A stretch of 11,297 nt of DNA from Lachnospiraceae bacterium UBA1729 (GTDB taxonomy: Bacteria; Bacillota; Clostridia; Lachnospirales; Lachnospiraceae). The notes beneath the pieces are model-generated. The model was not told where the DNA came from and ran no database searches. It was given only the letters and a program-made list of their open reading frames with translations. This document shows positions 7,200-11,297 of this stretch, one piece after another. The stretch covers positions 1-11,297 of the forward strand of contig DCIJ01000106.1 in NCBI GenBank assembly GCA_002315945.1. The letters run 5' to 3'. A program made the translations under genes and the position numbers. How positions within the stretch are numbered: position 1 is the first letter of the stretch; every line of letters starts with the position of its first letter.

Positions 7200-8066
7200 A
7201 TGGACATTCAATGGTATCCCGGGCATATGACAAAAGCCCGCAGGATGATGGAAGAGAATCTAAAACTAATAGATCTGATGATCGAAATAGTTGATGCAAG
7301 GGTTCCTATGAGTAGTAGAAATCCGGATATAGATAAACTGAGTAATAATAAGGCAAGACTTGTTCTGGTAAATAAGACTGATTTGGCAGATCCCAAGATC
7401 ACTGCTATGTGGTTAAATTATTTCAAGGACAAGGGCCTGTATGCACTGGAAATCAATTCAAAGAATGGTAATGGAATAAAAGCAATTAATGCTGCAATTA
7501 AGGAAGTTACCAGGGAAAAGGTTGAGCGAGATAAAAAGAGAGGCATTGTTGGAAGACCAGTACGAGCTATGGTTTCAGGTATTCCTAATGTAGGAAAGTC
7601 AACATTTATTAATTCATATACTGGAAAGGCAAGCACCAAAACTGGTAATAAGCCTGGCGTAACCAAGGGTAAACAGTGGATTACACTAAATAAGGATCTG
7701 CAGCTCCTTGATACACCTGGTATTCTATGGCCCAAGTTTGAGGACAAAAATGTTGGACTGAATCTGGCGCTGATAGGTTCTGTGAATGATGAGATTATTG
7801 AAATAGAAGAATTATCCCTTAATCTGATTGAAAAGGTAAAATTGCTTTATCCTGGAGTCTTAAGAGAACGCTATGGCATAGACGAAGAGCCAGAAGAAAA
7901 CGATATGCTTCTGATAAATAAAAATGCTATAATATTAGAGTCTGTTGGCAGAAGCAGAAACTGCCTTGTTAAGGGTGGAGATGTTGATTATAGAAAAGCT
8001 GCCAAACTTTTGATGGATGATTTCCGTTCTGGAAAGCTTGGAAGACTTAGTTTGGAGAGACCATGA
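7200..8066 (+). CDS. rbgA: Ribosome biogenesis GTPase RbgA (YlqF)
   Basis: A 288-residue circularly permuted GTPase required for late assembly of the 50S subunit in Bacillus subtilis. The N-terminal WYPGHMTKA (residues 5-13) is the family signature. The GTPase motifs appear in permuted order: G4 NKTD (58-61), G5-like NSKNG (86-90), G1 GIPNVGKST (127-135), G2 PGVT (152-155) and G3 DTPG (171-174). The C-terminal part fits the rRNA-binding domain of the family, and the length is normal. AAGGA (7190-7194) serves as ribosome binding site. Its place behind rplS and ahead of rnhB is conserved in Firmicutes; here signal peptidase genes flank it on both sides. The stop overlaps the next start. Confidence 0.95.
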   Translation: MDIQWYPGHMTKARRMMEENLKLIDLMIEIVDARVPMSSRNPDIDKLSNNKARLVLVNKTDLADPKITAMWLNYFKDKGLYALEINSKNGNGIKAINAAIKEVTREKVERDKKRGIVGRPVRAMVSGIPNVGKSTFINSYTGKASTKTGNKPGVTKGKQWITLNKDLQLLDTPGILWPKFEDKNVGLNLALIGSVNDEIIEIEELSLNLIEKVKLLYPGVLRERYGIDEEPEENDMLLINKNAIILESVGRSRNCLVKGGDVDYRKAAKLLMDDFRSGKLGRLSLERP

Positions 8067-8602
8067 AGGGAATGTTAAAAGAAATCCTTAGTACAGGATT
8101 ATATTTTCTGTTTGTTCTGTTTATTACATATCTGGTAATTACTTATGTGGGACAGCGTACAGAAGTCTCTGGAAGCAGTATGGAGACGACTTTAAGTGAC
8201 AAAGATAATTTGATTTGTGACAAATTATCCTATCGTTTTTCGGATCCAAAGCGATTTGATATTATTGTTTTCCCCTATGAGTATGCAAAGGATACATATT
8301 ATATCAAGAGAATTATTGGACTTCCGGGAGAAACAGTCAGAATAGACTGGGATGGTAATATTTATATTAATGGTGAAATCCTGGAAGAATCTTATGGAAA
8401 AGAGGTTATGGAGTATCCTGGTATTGCAGAGGAAGAAATTCTTTTGGCAGATGGACAGTATTTCGTGCTGGGAGACAATCGAAACAATTCTTCGGATTCC
8501 AGAGATCCCAGTGTTGGAATAATTAACAGAAAGAGGATTATAGGTAAGGCCTTTGTCAGAATTTATCCTTTTTCAAAAGTAGGCTTGTTAAAACATCAGT
8601 AA
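8063..8602 (+). CDS. lepB: Signal peptidase I (second copy)
   Basis: A 179-residue type I signal peptidase, clearly diverged from the first copy. One membrane segment lies at about 10-29, the catalytic serine is S39 in SGSSMETTL, the lysine is K82 in YYIKRIIGLPGE, and VLGDNRNNSSDSR (135-147) is well kept. The S-M-x-P-T-L box reads S-M-E-T-T-L, so the usual proline is a threonine; catalytic residues are intact, so activity is likely but substrate preference may differ. ATGA overlap with the rbgA stop indicates translational coupling. A terminator follows. Multiple type I signal peptidases per genome are common in Firmicutes. Confidence 0.92.
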   Translation: MKGMLKEILSTGLYFLFVLFITYLVITYVGQRTEVSGSSMETTLSDKDNLICDKLSYRFSDPKRFDIIVFPYEYAKDTYYIKRIIGLPGETVRIDWDGNIYINGEILEESYGKEVMEYPGIAEEEILLADGQYFVLGDNRNNSSDSRDPSVGIINRKRIIGKAFVRIYPFSKVGLLKHQ

Positions 8603-8609
8603 ATCATTT

Positions 8610-8641
8610 AAACTGTAGGTACGTATATCTACAGTTTTTTA
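8610..8641 (+). terminator. Rho-independent terminator after the second signal peptidase gene
   Basis: AAACTGTAG (8610-8618) pairs with CTACAGTTT (8629-8637), and the 10-base loop can add three more pairs including a G-T wobble. T residues run to 8640. It separates the rbgA group from rnhB. Confidence 0.9.
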
Positions 8642-8645
8642 TTAT

Positions 8646-8690
8646 CCCGAATGAGCCAAGCGCAGATTCCTGTTCGCATCAGGATATGTA
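8646..8690 (+). other. GC-richer intergenic segment with small hairpin
   Basis: Between the terminator and the rnhB ribosome binding site lies a segment clearly richer in G and C than the surrounding DNA. It can form a small hairpin, TCCTG (8668-8672) with CAGGA (8680-8684). No gene or clear promoter is visible. It could be a remnant of an interspersed intergenic repeat, but only one copy is present here. Confidence 0.35.
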
Positions 8691-8708
8691 TTTTAGAGAG
8701 GAGAAAAA

Positions 8709-9338
8709 ATGCCTAGACTTACTTTGGAACAGGAAAGAGAGAGAATGGAAAAAATGTGGCAGTTTGAGAGACAATATTCAGACTGCCAATATATATGTGG
8801 TATAGATGAGGTTGGAAGGGGACCCTTTGCAGGTCCGGTTGTGGCCTGTGCGGTAATTCTTCCCAAGGATTTAGATATTTTATATGTTAATGACTCTAAA
8901 AAAGTTACCCCAAAGCGCCGAGAACTATTATATGATGAAATAATGGAGAAGGCGGTGGCTGTAGGTTTAGGGTATGCAACTTCAGCACGTATTGATGAAA
9001 TAAATATTTTGCAGGCAACCTATGAAGCTATGAGAGAGGCCATAGGGCAGCTTAACCCTCGCCCCGATCTGTTGTTAAATGATGCAGTTACTATTCCTGA
9101 GGTTGACATAAAACAGGTTCCGATCATTAAGGGAGATGCAAAAAGTGTCTCAATTGCAGCTGCCAGTATTGTTGCCAAGGTAACAAGAGACAGACTCATG
9201 GTTGAGTATGATGAGGTATTTCCCGGGTATGATTTTGCTGGAAATAAAGGCTATGGTACAGCTGCCCATATTGAAGGACTAAAAAAATTGGGTCCCTGTC
9301 CTATTCATAGAAGAAGCTTCATTCACAACTATATTTAA
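8709..9338 (+). CDS. rnhB: Ribonuclease HII
   Basis: A 209-residue cytoplasmic endonuclease that cuts the RNA strand of RNA-DNA hybrids and nicks at single ribonucleotides in DNA. The active-site carboxylates are visible: D33 and E34 in CGIDEVGRGPFAGPV, D125 in LLLNDA (usually L-L-I-D-G/A) and D142 in IIKGDAKS. AAASIVAKVTRDR (149-161) and GYGTAAH are also family blocks. A helical N-terminal stretch (1-27) precedes the catalytic core, as in other Firmicutes. AGGAG (8699-8703) lies 5 bases before the ATG. It is separated from the second signal peptidase gene by a terminator, and is followed after 33 bases by the YlqG-type gene. Confidence 0.95.
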   Translation: MPRLTLEQERERMEKMWQFERQYSDCQYICGIDEVGRGPFAGPVVACAVILPKDLDILYVNDSKKVTPKRRELLYDEIMEKAVAVGLGYATSARIDEINILQATYEAMREAIGQLNPRPDLLLNDAVTIPEVDIKQVPIIKGDAKSVSIAAASIVAKVTRDRLMVEYDEVFPGYDFAGNKGYGTAAHIEGLKKLGPCPIHRRSFIHNYI

Positions 9339-9371
9339 ATTTTTGAAATGATAAATCATTAGTGGTAAAGC

Positions 9372-11126
9372 ATGAATATTGAAAGTATTTTTCCTGGAAT
9401 AAGGGGAAATAATCAGAATAAAGTAAATAGACAGGCAAGCATTATTAAAGCAGTACTTGGAAATAATGAGGCTGTGAAAATTCTTGAGGCAGGGCAGAAG
9501 ATTACCGGCGAAATTCTTAGCAATGATGGAACAAAGCTTACATTGAAACTTCCCGGGAATATGATTCTTAATGCCAGAATGGAGCAGTCTGTTGCTGCAG
9601 GTATAGGGGAGAATGTTTCCTTCCTGGTAAAATCCAATGATGGGGGTACTATTGCCCTTACACCACTTATGGAAAATCTTGCAGGCCATGGGACCGCTAC
9701 CAAGGCTCTTCATGCAGCAGGACTCCCGGTTAATGACCGCACTATGGCCATGACCTTGACAATGATGGAAGAGGGAATGGGAATTAACAAGCAGAACCTG
9801 ATTGGAATGTATACCAGGGCTGTTGCACATGCAGATATTGAAGTGACTCGAGTAGTTCAGATGTCGGCACTTGATATACCACTAAATGAAGCAAATGCTG
9901 AGCAGTTTGTTCAGTACAAGAATTTTGAAGGACTTTTGAACTCGTCCTTTGGAGAAGTTCTGGATATGCTTCCCCAGGCTATTGATAATCTGGCTGAATC
10001 TGGAACCCCAAAGGAGATGATGAACCTGTTGGAGCACCTTGTGCTGGCGACAGATTCGAATATTTCTGAGCAGGGGGGAGGTTATTTAAGCGATAGCAGA
10101 ATAGTCAATGCAGATGAATCTGTAGCGGTTCAGAATTCATATATTACTGCTAATGAAAACAGTGTCCAGAAGGAAGAAGGGAATGTTTTTCTTAAGAATC
10201 TGTCTGATGCTGTTACCGCTTTTGCTGGCATTGAAGAAAATGAAGAGTCAGTTAATGTACAGACTTCCATTGGAACGGAAGTTCAGTACGATGATAATGG
10301 AGTGCCCCTGTCCATATTCCCAAAGGGAACCATGGAGTTGGCTAATTTATTTGGAAGTATGGGAGACACCCTTACTGAAAATGGTTTACTGTCCAATGAT
10401 ATCAGTGATGGCCAGATACTGGCAGCATTTGCAAAATTAGTAGGGCAGGTATCTGATTCCAAGGCTAATCCAGTTAATTCGGCCCAGGTATTAAAATCTA
10501 TATTTACCAATGACAGATTTAAAGAACTTTTTAAAGAAAACATATTAAAGCAGATTGCACTGAAACCAGATGAACTTTCTAAGGAAAACATGGTAAAGCT
10601 GTATGAAAGAATGATAAATGCGGCAAAACATCTTTCGGAGGGCCTTGAAAACGTTGGCAAAGGTACAGAAATAGCCAGAGCGGTAAACGAAATTAAGAGC
10701 AATTTGAACTTTATTGACAATCTGCACCAAATGTATAATTTTGTCCAGATTCCAATTAAGATGTCTAACAACAGGAATGCGGGTGAACTGTATGTATATA
10801 CCAGTAAAAAAAGCCTGGCAAACAAAGAAGGTAAGACCAGTGCCTACCTGCATTTGGACATGGAATATCTGGGAGTGGTCAATTGCTATGTAAAATTGAA
10901 TTCGGGCAATAAAATTACTACCAATTTCTATTTGGAGGATGAAAAAAGCCTGGATCTGATTGAAAAAAATCTGCCTCTGCTTACAAAACGTCTTCAGGAC
11001 AGAGGTTTTCAAATGATGGCAACAGCACAGATGGAAGACAGGAAGAATGATGTGATGGACATGCTGAATGAAAAGGAAAATAAACCTGTGTCTTTATCTC
11101 ATTTGACCTTTGATGTGAGGGCATGA
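9372..11126 (+). CDS. YlqG-type protein with FliK-like C-terminal domain
   Basis: A 584-residue soluble protein. Residues 40-99 form a repeated beta-strand pattern (AGQKITGEIL, KLTLKLPGN, IGENVSFLVKS) that suggests a small barrel. The middle is acidic and helical with little recognisable similarity. Residues 471-550 resemble the C-terminal domain of the flagellar hook-length protein FliK: GELYVYTSKK, then LDMEYLGVV (495-503, matching the L-x-P-E-x-L-G-x-V motif with proline replaced), then a helix LIEKNLPLLTKRLQDRGFQM. In Bacillus subtilis the gene after rnhB is ylqG, followed by the FlhB-like ylqH, and the same order is seen here. FliK contacts the cytoplasmic domain of FlhB during export switching, so a YlqG-FlhX interaction is a reasonable inference. 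The ribosome binding site is weak (AGTGG, 9361-9365). No other flagellar gene lies in the window. Confidence 0.75.
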   Translation: MNIESIFPGIRGNNQNKVNRQASIIKAVLGNNEAVKILEAGQKITGEILSNDGTKLTLKLPGNMILNARMEQSVAAGIGENVSFLVKSNDGGTIALTPLMENLAGHGTATKALHAAGLPVNDRTMAMTLTMMEEGMGINKQNLIGMYTRAVAHADIEVTRVVQMSALDIPLNEANAEQFVQYKNFEGLLNSSFGEVLDMLPQAIDNLAESGTPKEMMNLLEHLVLATDSNISEQGGGYLSDSRIVNADESVAVQNSYITANENSVQKEEGNVFLKNLSDAVTAFAGIEENEESVNVQTSIGTEVQYDDNGVPLSIFPKGTMELANLFGSMGDTLTENGLLSNDISDGQILAAFAKLVGQVSDSKANPVNSAQVLKSIFTNDRFKELFKENILKQIALKPDELSKENMVKLYERMINAAKHLSEGLENVGKGTEIARAVNEIKSNLNFIDNLHQMYNFVQIPIKMSNNRNAGELYVYTSKKSLANKEGKTSAYLHLDMEYLGVVNCYVKLNSGNKITTNFYLEDEKSLDLIEKNLPLLTKRLQDRGFQMMATAQMEDRKNDVMDMLNEKENKPVSLSHLTFDVRA

Positions 11127-11127
11127 T

Positions 11128-11297
11128 ATGGCTGATAAGGATACTAATTCAAAACCAAAGCAGGCTATTGCCCTTGCCTATGATCCGACTGACGATGCGC
11201 CAAAGGTTGTAGCCAGTGGAACTGGAGCAATAGCTGACAGAATAATCGAAAAGGCCAAGGAAAATGATGTGCCTGTGCACAAGGATGATAAGCTGGC
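11128..11297 (+). CDS. FlhB C-terminal domain-like protein (FlhX/YlqH type), 3' truncated by window end
   Basis: The first 56 codons of a gene starting one base after the stop of the FliK-like gene. The protein begins MADKDTNSKPKQAIALAYDP, followed by a V-V-A-S-G-x-G stretch and a helix (IADRIIEKAKEND) leading to VPVHKDDKLA. This is the cytoplasmic export-switch domain of FlhB/EscU/YscU without its membrane part. FlhB cleaves itself in an N-P-T-H motif just before the A-V-A-x-x-Y-D-P strand; here the aligned place reads K-P-K-Q, so self-cleavage is not expected, as in other stand-alone FlhX proteins. Its usual total length of about 90-110 residues means nearly half is outside the window. Confidence 0.82.
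   Translation, partial: MADKDTNSKPKQAIALAYDPTDDAPKVVASGTGAIADRIIEKAKENDVPVHKDDKL

Noticed and set aside
9346..9360. AATGAT / ATCATT inverted repeat between rnhB and the FliK-like gene as a terminator
   Set aside because: The loop is only about two bases, the stem is short and AT-rich, and no T tract follows; the two genes are more likely cotranscribed.
10283..10825. A 180-codon open frame on the minus strand
   Set aside because: It lies wholly inside the FliK-like gene, has no recognisable domain or ribosome binding site and looks like a chance antisense reading. The same holds for minus-strand frames at 9279-9830 and 7418-7747.

Overview
The window looks like chromosome from a low-GC Gram-positive anaerobe of the Clostridia, most likely a Lachnospiraceae member near Butyrivibrio, Pseudobutyrivibrio or Roseburia. 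This is inferred from the AT-rich base composition, strong AGGAGG-type ribosome binding sites, the rplS / lepB / rbgA / lepB / rnhB / FliK-like / FlhB-like gene order, and small Clostridia-typical families (cytidylate kinase-like, PurO-type IMP cyclohydrolase). I recognised the families by eye; no database search was run. Every supported gene lies on the + strand. The window holds twelve genes, the last one cut by the window end. I saw no mobile element, CRISPR array, tRNA, rRNA or sign of recent transfer.

Region 1 (1-3078). An extended -10 promoter at the left edge probably drives a cytidylate kinase-like protein and a PurO-type IMP cyclohydrolase, 13 bases apart. An NhaC-type Na+/H+ antiporter follows after 59 bases and ends at a stem-loop terminator.

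Region 2 (3039-6058). Three tightly packed genes follow: a metallophosphoesterase whose first metal-binding motif reads D-E-P instead of D-x-H; a 641-residue protein joining a ParB/sulfiredoxin-like N-terminal segment to a BMP/PnrA-type nucleoside-binding domain without any signal peptide; and a Prp/YsxB-type cysteine protease that overlaps it by 8 bases and is not in its usual rplU-rpmA setting. This cluster is the least ordinary part of the window.

Region 3 (6059-8641). rplS (L19) has a structured leader that could pair with its Shine-Dalgarno, and a strong terminator behind it. Then come signal peptidase I, the ribosome-assembly GTPase RbgA, and a second signal peptidase I that overlaps rbgA by 4 bases, closed by another terminator.

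Region 4 (8642-11297). A short relatively GC-rich intergenic segment precedes rnhB, a YlqG-type protein with a FliK-like C-terminus, and the start of a FlhB C-domain-like gene (FlhX/YlqH). This matches the known rbgA-rnhB-ylqG-ylqH order of Bacillus subtilis. Overall the window is housekeeping sequence (nucleotide metabolism, ion homeostasis, ribosome biogenesis, protein export) with a few poorly understood passengers. I found no convincing new defence or mobile system.
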